From CAIVPM01 sp964477265 (GTDB taxonomy: Bacteria > Bacteroidota > Bacteroidia > Chitinophagales > Chitinophagaceae), in the NCBI GenBank assembly GCA_964477265.1, contig CAYZDJ010000001.1, positions 248,001 through 312,000 of the forward strand: DNA of 64,000 nt. Direction: 5' to 3'. A model generated the notes under the pieces. The model did no database searches and was not told the origin of the DNA. It saw only the letters and a list, made by a program, of their open reading frames with translations. Made by a program: the position numbers and the translations under genes. How positions within the stretch are numbered: the first letter of the stretch is position 1; every line of letters starts with the position of its first letter. Below, piece after piece: positions 25,356 to 33,986 of this stretch.

Positions 25356-26546
25356 TTATGCAAGCACTTTGTTATATACCTGCACTAAGTTTTCTAAATA
25401 TATTTCTTTAGAGTATTTTGAAGCAATTGATTGATGCATTTTATTTTCATCAAACACAATTTCTTTTGTGTAAATTTTATTAATGTACTCAGCAATTTTT
25501 TTGTAATTCTCCATCTCCACTATTAATCCATTTTCATTGTCTTTAACAAAGTCGCCAGATGCACCATTGTCAACTACTATTGTTGGTACTCCCATTGCAA
25601 TAGCTTCTGCTATTGTAACTCCAAATGTTTCGTAATAGCTGGTTGAGATATATAAATTTGAATTGGACAGGTGTTTGGCAACCTCATTGTTATCTATGTT
25701 TCGAATTATTTCTATGTTGTTTGCCAAGCCTAAGTTGTTTATTTCTTGCTTTATCAAATTAATAGCTTCAGATTGATTTACATCTGATATAATTAATGAA
25801 ACTTTTATTGGTTGAACTATTTTATAGTTGTTTAAAAAATGACTGATACTTTTTAAAAACGTTGGTATATCCTTTATTTTAAAAGGCCTTGTAATTTGCG
25901 TTATTTTAAAGTATGAATTATTGCTGTTATTTTTATGTTCAGGATTAAAAACATCTGTATTGATATAGTTTCCCAGCACTACTGGTGCTTGTTTTAGCGT
26001 AAGCAACGATTCGTAAATTCTTCTATCCTGGTAGCCAACTGCTATTAACTGATTGGTGTCAGATATTGCTTTTTTAATAAGCTTATGAACAAACTGGCTT
26101 GCTTTGTAAAATGCAAATGGGCCATGACTTGTAAGCACAAATGGAATTTTAGTTATGCCAGAAATTTTATTGGCAACTACACCCGCAATCCATGGATCAT
26201 GAGCATGTATAATGTCTGGCTTCCATGTTGAAATAAGCTGTTTTAATTTGGTCACATATTTCGATAATAACAAACTGAATCGTATTTTATTATTCAAAAA
26301 AACGTAATCACTTATTCCAAAATTGATAACTTCTAATTTTTCTGAAACGCTGTGGTTATACTTAGTATTTGCTGATGAAAAATCTTGCAAAATTCTTTTC
26401 TTTCCCACAGGTTTTGAATTGCACACTACAACTTTTACTTCAAATTTTTCGCTTAGCAATTCGGCCTGCTGCTTCATAAAAACACCAAGCTGAGGCATTT
26501 CTGTTGTTGGATACCAGGAAGCAAGAAATAAAATTTTTTGGACCAT
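25356..26546 (-). CDS. Glycosyltransferase family 4 (paralogue of 27379-28578)
   Basis: 396 residues, GT-B fold. N-terminal F-L-A-S-W-Y-P-T-T-E-M-P-Q-L-G-V-F, then D-I-I-H-A-H-D-P-W at the acceptor site. The C-terminal motif S-Y-Y-E-T-F-G-V-T-I-A-E-A-I-A-M-G is the E-x7-E donor site. It is very similar to the GT4 gene two places upstream (27379), sharing nearly all these motifs. Together with the intervening GT2 genes it forms an apparent duplicated GT4-GT2 unit. Retaining transferase; donor unknown. Confidence 0.88.
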   Translation of the reverse strand: MVQKILFLASWYPTTEMPQLGVFMKQQAELLSEKFEVKVVVCNSKPVGKKRILQDFSSANTKYNHSVSEKLEVINFGISDYVFLNNKIRFSLLLSKYVTKLKQLISTWKPDIIHAHDPWIAGVVANKISGITKIPFVLTSHGPFAFYKASQFVHKLIKKAISDTNQLIAVGYQDRRIYESLLTLKQAPVVLGNYINTDVFNPEHKNNSNNSYFKITQITRPFKIKDIPTFLKSISHFLNNYKIVQPIKVSLIISDVNQSEAINLIKQEINNLGLANNIEIIRNIDNNEVAKHLSNSNLYISTSYYETFGVTIAEAIAMGVPTIVVDNGASGDFVKDNENGLIVEMENYKKIAEYINKIYTKEIVFDENKMHQSIASKYSKEIYLENLVQVYNKVLA

Positions 26547-26571
26547 TAACTATAAACTGTGTAATTAAGTT

Positions 26572-27372
26572 TTATTGCTTACCTCTTGATGGGCTCAAAA
26601 AATTATGTAACTTGTAAAAAAAACTTTTTGTCCACGAATTTTTAAAGGCTTTTAGCTTGTGGTATTCCTTTATTAAATCTATATACTGAGGTAAAAGTGA
26701 TGCTAGTACAACTTCCCTTTCCTTTGTTTTTTGTTTAGTAAACTCTTTATTAGTGCTTATTCCTCCATCTTGGTAAATTGTTGTTACAAAAGGTATATGC
26801 TTATGCTTTATTCTATGAATTAAAAGGGCATTGATAAAAAATTCCCAATCAGAAACTATTTTATTCTTTTCATTATATAAACCTAAAGTATTGAATAAAT
26901 CTTTTTTTATAAAGCTTGCACCATGTGCAATTGAACCTTCAATGAACTGCAAAATATTTAATGGATAGCTGAATGTGTATTCCCTGCCCGAATTTTCGTA
27001 CTTTATATTTCCATAGTATAATTCTATACCTTCTTCAATATTGCTTTCAAGTAATTCCAAAATATTGTTATTTGAAAAGTAATCACCACTGTTTAAGAAA
27101 ATGCAGAATTTGCCGTTTGCTTTTTTAATTCCTTTGTTCATTGCATTGTAAATACCAGCATCTTCTTCACTTGTATAATAATCAATTTTGTCTTTGTAGC
27201 TTTCAATAACATTTACACTATTATCAGTGCTTGCACCATCTATTATTATGTATTCAAAGTTTTTGCCTGTTTGATTGATAACGCTTTCAATGGTTTTCTT
27301 TAAACCATCCCCATTATTTTTATTAACTGTAATGATAGAAAGAAAAATGTCTTTTGTTAAGCTATTCTCCAT
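26572..27372 (-). CDS. Glycosyltransferase family 2 (WcaA/WcaE-like)
   Basis: 266 residues. Motifs: I-I-T-V-N-K-N-N-G (13-21), I-D-G-A-S-T-D-N-S-V, S-E-E-D-A-G-I-Y-N-A-M-N-K-G and L-N-S-G-D-Y (metal site). The S-E-x-D-x-G-I-Y-D/N-A-M-N-K-G block is typical of a colanic-acid-type GT2 clade and is also present in the gene at 28593, which makes these two relatives. Six bases separate it from the GT4 upstream. Soluble enzyme. Confidence 0.86.
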   Translation of the reverse strand: MENSLTKDIFLSIITVNKNNGDGLKKTIESVINQTGKNFEYIIIDGASTDNSVNVIESYKDKIDYYTSEEDAGIYNAMNKGIKKANGKFCIFLNSGDYFSNNNILELLESNIEEGIELYYGNIKYENSGREYTFSYPLNILQFIEGSIAHGASFIKKDLFNTLGLYNEKNKIVSDWEFFINALLIHRIKHKHIPFVTTIYQDGGISTNKEFTKQKTKEREVVLASLLPQYIDLIKEYHKLKAFKNSWTKSFFYKLHNFLSPSRGKQ

Positions 27373-27378
27373 GTTGGT

Positions 27379-28578
27379 TTAGCTATGCTTTAAAACACTT
27401 TCATAAACTTTATTCAACTTATTTAAAAATGCTTCTTTCGAATATTTAGATGCAATTGATTCGTGCATTTTGCTTTCATCAAACACTATTTCATTTGTTG
27501 CAATTTTATCAATGTAAAAAGCAATTTTTTTATAATCACCTGTTTCAGCTATCAAGCCATTTTCAAAGTCGTTTACAAAATCCCTTGCAGCACCATTATC
27601 TACCACAATAGTTGGAATGCCCATTGCTATTGCTTCTGCAACAGACACACCAAATGTTTCGTAGTAGCTTGTCGAAATATAAAGCTGCGAAGCTGCTAAT
27701 TCCTTCGCCACAGCAGTGTTTGGCATATTGCTTTTAACAGTTACAATATTTTTTAAGTCTAATACCTCAATATCTTTTTTTAGTAAGTCAATGCTATAAC
27801 CATCATTTATCTGCGAAGCAATCAACAAAACTTCAAGTTTTTTTGTTGTTGAATAATCTTTGATATAATGATGAATAGCTTTAAGGAAAGTTGGAATATC
27901 TTTTCTGATTGATGTGCTTGTTATATGAACTATCTTAAAACTATCGGTGCTGTTTTTCTCTTTATTCAATGGATTGAAAAGGTCAGTATCAATAATGTTT
28001 CCAATGGTTATAGCTTTGTTTTTTAATGCTAAAATTGATTCAAAAATTCTTTTATCCTGATTGCCAACTGTAGTAAGCTGATTGGCGTTTGCAATTGCAT
28101 TTAACAAAAGTGTATTAACCAGGCTACTGCTTGTGTTAATGAATAAAGGTGTATGGTTTGTCAATATATAAGGCACGCCAGTTTCACTTGAAATTTTGTT
28201 AGCTATAACGCCAGCAAACCATGCATCATGAGCGTGTATTATATCTGGTTTCCAGGTTTTAAAAAGTTGCTTAAGCTGTTTATTAAAGTTGTTGAACATA
28301 TTCTTGAACCTGTTTTTTTCATTTAAAAAAACAAACTCTAAAATATTAAAATCAATTACTTCAAATTGTGTTGATTTTATGTATTCAAATTCGGGGTTTG
28401 GCTTTTTAAAAAAACTTTTAATAAAGCCTTTTCTTCCTACACGATTTGAATTGCACACCAAAACCTTTACATCGTATTGCTTACTTAATAAAATTGCCTG
28501 CTGCTGAAAGAAAATACCAGATTGTGGCTTTTCAGCAATAGGAAACCATGATGTAATAAGTAGTAATTTTTGTGGCAT
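27379..28578 (-). CDS. Glycosyltransferase family 4 (paralogue of 25356-26546)
   Basis: 399 residues. The same set of motifs as its paralogue: I-T-S-W-F-P-I-A-E-K-P-Q-S-G-I-F-F at the N-terminus, D-I-I-H-A-H-D-A-W, and S-Y-Y-E-T-F-G-V-S-V-A-E-A-I-A-M-G with the catalytic E-x7-E. Even the C-terminal stretch D-E-S-K-M-H-E-S-I-A-S-K-Y-S-K-E is shared almost word for word with the downstream copy. They probably add identical or related residues in successive steps, or serve two different glycans. Confidence 0.88.
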   Translation of the reverse strand: MPQKLLLITSWFPIAEKPQSGIFFQQQAILLSKQYDVKVLVCNSNRVGRKGFIKSFFKKPNPEFEYIKSTQFEVIDFNILEFVFLNEKNRFKNMFNNFNKQLKQLFKTWKPDIIHAHDAWFAGVIANKISSETGVPYILTNHTPLFINTSSSLVNTLLLNAIANANQLTTVGNQDKRIFESILALKNKAITIGNIIDTDLFNPLNKEKNSTDSFKIVHITSTSIRKDIPTFLKAIHHYIKDYSTTKKLEVLLIASQINDGYSIDLLKKDIEVLDLKNIVTVKSNMPNTAVAKELAASQLYISTSYYETFGVSVAEAIAMGIPTIVVDNGAARDFVNDFENGLIAETGDYKKIAFYIDKIATNEIVFDESKMHESIASKYSKEAFLNKLNKVYESVLKHS

Positions 28579-28592
28579 AATTTATTGCTAAG

Positions 28593-29450
28593 CTAGTTAG
28601 CTTTTTTGCCAATATTTAATTTATGTGTAAAAAAAAGACGTGGTATTGACAATGGATGTTTAAACCACAAAGCCAATGGTGTAAAGGATTTGCAAGCCAA
28701 GCTTGCACGAAATGCCACAGCTAAACTTTTTTTGCTAAACTCATATTTTATTAATGGAAACAAAGCCTGGTAAATAGTTTTTTTATTAACCAGTTTTTTG
28801 TAATGGCTCAATAAAAATTGTTCAGCTTTGTGCCAGTAAACTTTATCAAAATGCGAATTGCTAAAACCATCTGAACTATAAAATGCTATTGTTTCATCAA
28901 TAAACTGCCACTTTATTTTTTTGTTGGCAAATAGTAATTTATTCAGATAAATATCAGCATTAACCTTCATTGAAATATCATAACCACCTGCTTCAATTAC
29001 ATATTGTTTTTTATAAAAAATAGATTGATGGCAAATGTTGTCTTTACACATTTTTTCATCATCAAATTTGCCAGCATAAGTGCTATTGAATCTTTCTACA
29101 AAAACATTTCCATACACAACATCACAGTTGGTTTGTTCAATTACAGCATTCACTTTTTCTAAAACAACATTGCTGTATAAATAATCGTCACTCCCTAAAA
29201 AATAAACCCAATTGCCTTTTGCAAGTGCAATGCCTTTGTTCATCGCATCATAAATGCCTTTGTCTTTTTCTGATATAAAATTGATATGACATTTGCCTTC
29301 ATATGCTTTTACCAATTCAATTGTTCCATCAGTAGATTTTCCATCAACTATTACAATTTCATAATCCTTAAAAGTTTGTGATGTAATGCTATCAAGCGTT
29401 TTGCCTAATGTCTTAACAGAATTGTATGTTGGAATAATGATGGAAAACAT
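28593..29450 (-). CDS. Glycosyltransferase family 2 (WcaA/WcaE-like)
   Basis: 285 residues. Motifs: I-I-I-P-T-Y-N-S (4-11), V-D-G-K-S-T-D-G-T, S-E-K-D-K-G-I-Y-D-A-M-N-K-G and L-G-S-D-D-Y. It belongs to the same clade as the GT2 at 26572. The order GT2-GT4-GT2-GT4 on the transcript (28593, 27379, 26572, 25356) reads as a duplicated pair. Its C-terminal tail is basic (K-H-P-L-S-I-P-R-L-F-F-T-H-K) and could touch the membrane surface. Confidence 0.86.
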   Translation of the reverse strand: MFSIIIPTYNSVKTLGKTLDSITSQTFKDYEIVIVDGKSTDGTIELVKAYEGKCHINFISEKDKGIYDAMNKGIALAKGNWVYFLGSDDYLYSNVVLEKVNAVIEQTNCDVVYGNVFVERFNSTYAGKFDDEKMCKDNICHQSIFYKKQYVIEAGGYDISMKVNADIYLNKLLFANKKIKWQFIDETIAFYSSDGFSNSHFDKVYWHKAEQFLLSHYKKLVNKKTIYQALFPLIKYEFSKKSLAVAFRASLACKSFTPLALWFKHPLSIPRLFFTHKLNIGKKAN

Positions 29451-29465
29451 TGAATGCGAAACTGC

Positions 29466-30623
29466 TTAATTTAAATTTTCGTTTATGTATGTAAGCAGGT
29501 TTTGTGTTGGGTCAAGCTTGCTTTCAAATAAATGCAAGGCGTTTTTGTGTAGTGTTTTATAGTCTATTGCAGTTGTTAAAACATTACTAAGTTCATCTGT
29601 ATTTTCAATTGTAAAGCCAAATTTAAACTCCTTATTAAGCTCTATGTAAGTTGGTAAATTGCTTGCAACTGTTGGCAAGCCAGCTTTCATATACTGAGAG
29701 AATTTACCTGAGGCAAAACCAATATGATAAATGTTTTCTCCAATATACCTATCGTTAAAGTCAGGAACATAAAATGCCAATCCTAAATCAAATTGCTTTA
29801 CATATGCAACTGCATCGTCAAAAGATTCAATATAATCTGTAGTAATAAACAGGTTTGTTTTTTGGGTAGCTACATCAAGTATCTTTTTATGTAATTCAAA
29901 CTCTGGGTTTAGCTGAAAACGAGAATGAATTACTACAACAAAATCTTGTGGCAATTTATTATTTGCAATTAAATCATAAATTATTTCACCACCACTCCAG
30001 GTTGAGAAACTTCCAAAATTTACTATAAGTTTTTTTGATGAATCAATATTGAACTTTTTACGAATATTAACAACTGACGAACTTGTTTTTTTTGCTAATT
30101 GTGGAAGTGCTACTGGAATAAAATGTGATTTTATGTGCGATGATATTTCATTCTCTTTCCTTATAAAACTATCTCTTAAATTATCCTGGATTATTATGTT
30201 CCTCAAATTTTTACAAGCTGTTATTTCAAGTTGTTTTTTATTGTAATGTTTTGCTGTAAAAATTTCGAAAGAAAAATAATCTAAACTAGCTTTTGTAAAA
30301 TGTTTTTCTCTTAGTTCATTTGCCCAAATAATTCCATCTGGGTCAATGCCAATAAGGGTTTTTACTTTGTTAGTTAATTTTGTTAATTCTCTTTTTTGCT
30401 TATAATGCTTATAAATGCTATAAGCATATTTAAAAATATTTCTTCTGAAATTTGGAAAAGCGTTAGGATAAATTAAAACACGATTATAGCTAAAAAAAGG
30501 CTTGAAGTAATTGTTGTTGCAAATAAGAACCGATTCCTTTTTTTGCTCTTCTAAAATACTTATTAAACCAAACAATGTTGGGTTATTAAAAGTATCAATA
30601 TTTCGTGTTACAAATAATATCAC
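29466..30623 (-). CDS. Glycosyltransferase, group 1-like
   Basis: 385 residues with a GTG start overlapping the stop of the upstream aminotransferase gene (TAGTG). The N-terminus M-I-L-F-V-T-R-N-I-D and the later I-V-N-F-G-S-F-S-T-W-S-G-G-E, I-G-E-N-I-Y-H-I-G-F-A-S-G-K-F-S-Q-Y-M and A-G-L-P-T-V-A-S-N-L-P fit a GT-B transferase whose donor-site motif is S-G-K-F-S-Q-Y-M-K-A-G. No close named relative recognised. Confidence 0.75.
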   Translation of the reverse strand: MILFVTRNIDTFNNPTLFGLISILEEQKKESVLICNNNYFKPFFSYNRVLIYPNAFPNFRRNIFKYAYSIYKHYKQKRELTKLTNKVKTLIGIDPDGIIWANELREKHFTKASLDYFSFEIFTAKHYNKKQLEITACKNLRNIIIQDNLRDSFIRKENEISSHIKSHFIPVALPQLAKKTSSSVVNIRKKFNIDSSKKLIVNFGSFSTWSGGEIIYDLIANNKLPQDFVVVIHSRFQLNPEFELHKKILDVATQKTNLFITTDYIESFDDAVAYVKQFDLGLAFYVPDFNDRYIGENIYHIGFASGKFSQYMKAGLPTVASNLPTYIELNKEFKFGFTIENTDELSNVLTTAIDYKTLHKNALHLFESKLDPTQNLLTYINENLN

Positions 30624-31717
30624 TACTTCAGCAAATTACAAACTTCAACAATTTCTTCATCCTTTAAACCCAAGCCACTTGGCACATAAAAACCATTGCG
30701 TGCAAGCTTTTCAGCAACAGGATATTTTTCATTTGCAAACAAACCCATGTTTAAAAAAACAGGTTGCTCGTGCATACACCAAAAGAAAGGACGTGTGCCA
30801 ATTTTGGCATCACTTAATTTTTTTACTGTATCAATTTGCAATTGTTCAGTTTCTGCAACTAAAGCATAAACCCAATAAATATTTTCGGCATAATCTGTTT
30901 TTTGCAATGGCAGTTGAAAGCCTTGTAAGCCTTGTAAATGCTGGTTATACAGGTTGCCAACTTCTCTTTTGCGTTTAATATGGTAATCTATTCTTTCCAA
31001 TTGAGCAACACCTAATGCTGCCTGTAAATTGGTCATTCTATAGTTCCATGCAATTTCGTTATGGATAAAACGTCTGCCATTAGGTTCAAATGCAAGGTTT
31101 CTATATTTTTTGCATTTGTCTGCAAGTGTGTTATCATTGGTTACAATCATTCCACCTTCGCCAGTTGTAATGTGCTTATTAGGATAAAAGCTGAATATGC
31201 TGATGTCGCCAAAGCTGCCACACATTTTGCCATTATAAGTTTGGCCATGCATTTCAGCAGCATCTTCAATTAGCTTTAAATTATATTTTTTACATAAGTC
31301 TAAAACTGGTTGCATATCTACAGGCAAACCATAAATATGCACTACTAAAATAGCTTTTGTTTTAGATGTTATTTTAGCTTCAATTTGTGTTACATCCATA
31401 TTCCATGTTGTTGCATCACTATCAACCAAAACTGGTTTAATACCAAATGTAACAAGGCTTTGAGCAGGAGAGATGATGGTAAAAGTTGGCATTATAACCT
31501 CATCATCTTTGCTTAAACCAAGTGCCTTAACAGCAATATCTAACGCAGCAGAGCCATTTGAAACAGCAATGGCATGCTCGGTTCCAATATACTTCGCAAA
31601 TTCATTTTCAAACTTTGAAATAAATGGACCTTCACTAGAAATCCATCCTGTTTCTATACATTCAGTAACATATTTTAATTCGTTGCCACCTAAAAGTGGT
31701 GTGTTTACAGGTATCAT
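30623..31717 (-). CDS. GDP-perosamine synthase-like 4-aminotransferase (RfbE/Per clade)
   Basis: 364-residue DegT-family aminotransferase. Lys181 is in S-F-Y-P-N-K-H-I-T-T-G-E-G-G-M, and the N-terminus I-P-V-N-T-P-L-L-G-G-N-E with T-G-W-I-S-S-E-G-P matches the Per/RfbE clade that aminates GDP-4-keto-6-deoxymannose. It should make GDP-perosamine; the dehydratase that supplies the keto sugar (Gmd) is not in the window. One base overlaps the downstream GT gene. N-acyl perosamine is a common O-antigen unit, and a methyltransferase and a cupin lie just upstream. Confidence 0.82.
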   Translation of the reverse strand: MIPVNTPLLGGNELKYVTECIETGWISSEGPFISKFENEFAKYIGTEHAIAVSNGSAALDIAVKALGLSKDDEVIMPTFTIISPAQSLVTFGIKPVLVDSDATTWNMDVTQIEAKITSKTKAILVVHIYGLPVDMQPVLDLCKKYNLKLIEDAAEMHGQTYNGKMCGSFGDISIFSFYPNKHITTGEGGMIVTNDNTLADKCKKYRNLAFEPNGRRFIHNEIAWNYRMTNLQAALGVAQLERIDYHIKRKREVGNLYNQHLQGLQGFQLPLQKTDYAENIYWVYALVAETEQLQIDTVKKLSDAKIGTRPFFWCMHEQPVFLNMGLFANEKYPVAEKLARNGFYVPSGLGLKDEEIVEVCNLLK

Positions 31718-31775
31718 ATTTTTTATTGTTTGACTTTTGAAAGTTTTTAAAACTCTCTGAAAGTTGTTCTAAATT

Positions 31776-32528
31776 TTATATTTTTTTTAAAATAAAACAA
31801 ACGCCCCAAGTATCTTTGCCTGGTTTATTCTTAGTTAAAAACTCTTCTGTTTTTATTAGTTCAAAACCAGTTTGCTTAGCAAGCAATTCTATTTCTGGGA
31901 TTGAATAGTGACGCATTGGATGAACCTCATTTAATACAGTCAATTCGTTGGTTTGTTTATCCTGAATCATCACCTCAAAATTTACATCAACAACATTGGT
32001 TGTTGCATTTGAAGTGGATTGTGCAATGCGTGTAACCTTAATATTTTCGTCTTCCAAACGTCTTACCCTTGTTTCAGGTTGCTGAGAATATACTGCTGGT
32101 GTAAACCAAACATCAAATAAAAACAAACCACCTGTTTTTAAGTTTTGGTGTGTGATGTTAAAGCAATTTATCAATGATGTATTATCAGTTAAATAACTAA
32201 TAACATGAAACAAAGAAATGGCTGCGTCGTACTCTTTATCAAGCTTTGGATAACTTGAAATGTCGGCTACAATTGTATTGAAACCCTTTATGTTCTTGGC
32301 TTTGGCAACATTTGCCATGTCTTGGCTACGCTCAATGCCAATAAGTTCTAATTCATTTTGGCAAATAAAATTTGCATGAGAACCACTGCCACAACCCAAC
32401 TCAATAATTGTTTTAATATCAGGGTTAAGCTCCTTTAATGTGGATACAACATAATCACTCTCTGCCTTATAGTTTTTGTCTTTATAAAGTAAATCGTAGT
32501 AGTTGCTATATGCTTTAAAGTTGGACAT
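31776..32528 (-). CDS. SAM-dependent class I methyltransferase
   Basis: 250 residues. Motif I is I-I-E-L-G-C-G-S-G-S-H (41-51), followed by an acidic residue near the end of strand 2 (I-G-I-E-R-S) and a motif similar to A-A-I-S-L-F-H-V-I-S-Y. The arrangement resembles small-molecule or sugar methyltransferases of the Methyltransf_25 type with a C-terminal beta extension. In this locus it could methylate a sugar hydroxyl or a glycan end. Chain-length control by terminal methylation is known with Wzm/Wzt exporters in some species, but nothing here proves it. Confidence 0.82.
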   Translation of the reverse strand: MSNFKAYSNYYDLLYKDKNYKAESDYVVSTLKELNPDIKTIIELGCGSGSHANFICQNELELIGIERSQDMANVAKAKNIKGFNTIVADISSYPKLDKEYDAAISLFHVISYLTDNTSLINCFNITHQNLKTGGLFLFDVWFTPAVYSQQPETRVRRLEDENIKVTRIAQSTSNATTNVVDVNFEVMIQDKQTNELTVLNEVHPMRHYSIPEIELLAKQTGFELIKTEEFLTKNKPGKDTWGVCFILKKI

Positions 32529-32572
32529 TATTTAGTTTATAGTTTGTAGTTTATTGTTATTTTTTTTTAGCG

Positions 32573-33004
32573 TTAATTTTTATTAACTACTTGTTCATCT
32601 GTTATTGGGTTAAACCTTACTTTATCCATCTCGCCACAATAAGGCCCTTGCTTTATCTCAATCATTTCACTTGCCTCAAGCATTTTAAAACCATGACCAC
32701 CATCAGCCAATAAAATAACATCGCCTTGTGTAAGCACTGTGCTTTCTAAATAGTTCTGTTCATTATCATAAAAATCAACCCTTACCTTGCCACTTTTAAT
32801 ATACAAAACCTCTTGTGTTAACTTCACTTCTCTTGGTACCAGGTTGTGGCGATGAGGTGCTATAACATAGCCTTCAGGCCTGTTCATATAACCCAATTGT
32901 TGCGATGAATTATCATCTGTAAAAAACTCAATGCCATCTTTTTTAAATGAAGATTTTATTACAACTGCTAATTGAATATTGTTGTGTATTATTTTGTGTA
33001 TCAT
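32573..33004 (-). CDS. Single-domain cupin, function unknown
   Basis: 143 residues. The metal-binding cupin motif 1 is P-H-R-H-N-L-V-P-R-E-V-K-L-T-Q-E-V-L (50-67): His51, His53 and Glu65 are candidate ligands. Motif 2 is L-L-A-D-G-G-H-G-F-K-M near 100. It ends in P-Y-C-G-E-M-D-K. Cupins of this look occur in polysaccharide loci beside methyltransferases and GTs, but I know of no assigned reaction. It is unlike the FdtA-type cupins at 6790-7608. Confidence 0.75.
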   Translation of the reverse strand: MIHKIIHNNIQLAVVIKSSFKKDGIEFFTDDNSSQQLGYMNRPEGYVIAPHRHNLVPREVKLTQEVLYIKSGKVRVDFYDNEQNYLESTVLTQGDVILLADGGHGFKMLEASEMIEIKQGPYCGEMDKVRFNPITDEQVVNKN

Positions 33005-33016
33005 ATAATATTTTTT

Positions 33017-33985
33017 TTAATCGTTAAACCAATCTGTTTTTAAAACCAACTGACGCCAGTTATTATCAAATGCTAAACGCCAGTCATATTTTGCTCGAGC
33101 TTTCCAATAATAACTTTTGGCAAGCCGCATTCTCCAGCTTTCAAGTTTTTTATATTTAAATCTTATACTTAACAAATTATTTAACCAACTTTTATAAAAC
33201 TTTGAAGGAATACCTGCAAGCAATGTTAACTTGGAAAACTTGTATTTTCTATAGTCTGTATAGCTGTCGCAATTGCCTTGATTTAATAATCTTTTGTTTA
33301 GATATTCCTGAGTCATTCGAGCTGGAGGGATAATATGATAAATTACGGCCTTATTAGTTAAGCCAAATTTATATCCCAACTCTTCGATTTTAATATTTAA
33401 GCCAGTTTCGCCATCGCCAATCCATTCTCCTTTTGTATTTTCTGGATTAAATCCACCGCTGTTAAAAAATGCTTCTCTACGCATCATTTGATGACAACTA
33501 TACACGCCACAATCTTTATCTGTAATCAGCATTTCCTCATTAGAATAATTAAGGCTTAACCAACCATTGCTACACATTTTTACAAGCCATTCTGGAGGTT
33601 CAACTTCCCACATTGGATATACAACACCAGTTGCACTGCCAACTTTTGGCTCTGTTTCAAAAATTTTAAGTAAGGCATTAAAAATTTGTGGGTCAGCAAT
33701 CATATCATCATCAGTGTAATATAAAAATTCTCCTTTCGTAAGTTTAGCTGCAGAGTTTCTTGCATAATGCACGCCTTGCCTTGCTTCAAAATGATAATGA
33801 ATATTATAGTTTTTATTATCCTCAATAAATTGCTTTACCAACTGTGCTGTATTGTCTGTTGAATTATTATCGCTTACAATAATTTCAAAATTATGTTTGT
33901 CAAAATCAATGTCAATAAAGCTTTGCAGCGTTTTTAAAATTGTTTTATTGCGATTGTAAGTTGGAATAACAATTGAAATTAACAT
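33017..33985 (-). CDS. Glycosyltransferase family 2
   Basis: 322 residues. Motifs: I-V-I-P-T-Y-N-R-N-K-T (5-15), V-S-D-N-N-S-T-D-N-T, Y-Y-T-D-D-D-M-I-A-D (D-D-D metal site) and a later G-E-W-I-G-D-G-E-T-G-L typical of inverting GT2 enzymes, where E-D or D-G-E-T supplies the base. The C-terminal 60 residues are rich in Trp, Arg and Lys and may bind the membrane. One base separates it from the upstream gene. Confidence 0.87.
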   Translation of the reverse strand: MLISIVIPTYNRNKTILKTLQSFIDIDFDKHNFEIIVSDNNSTDNTAQLVKQFIEDNKNYNIHYHFEARQGVHYARNSAAKLTKGEFLYYTDDDMIADPQIFNALLKIFETEPKVGSATGVVYPMWEVEPPEWLVKMCSNGWLSLNYSNEEMLITDKDCGVYSCHQMMRREAFFNSGGFNPENTKGEWIGDGETGLNIKIEELGYKFGLTNKAVIYHIIPPARMTQEYLNKRLLNQGNCDSYTDYRKYKFSKLTLLAGIPSKFYKSWLNNLLSIRFKYKKLESWRMRLAKSYYWKARAKYDWRLAFDNNWRQLVLKTDWFND

Positions 33986-33986
33986 T

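Noticed and set aside
30511..30978. 155-codon open frame on the plus strand
   Set aside because: It is antisense to the start of the GT gene at 29466 and the end of the perosamine-synthase-like gene; the composition looks like a shadow of those frames.
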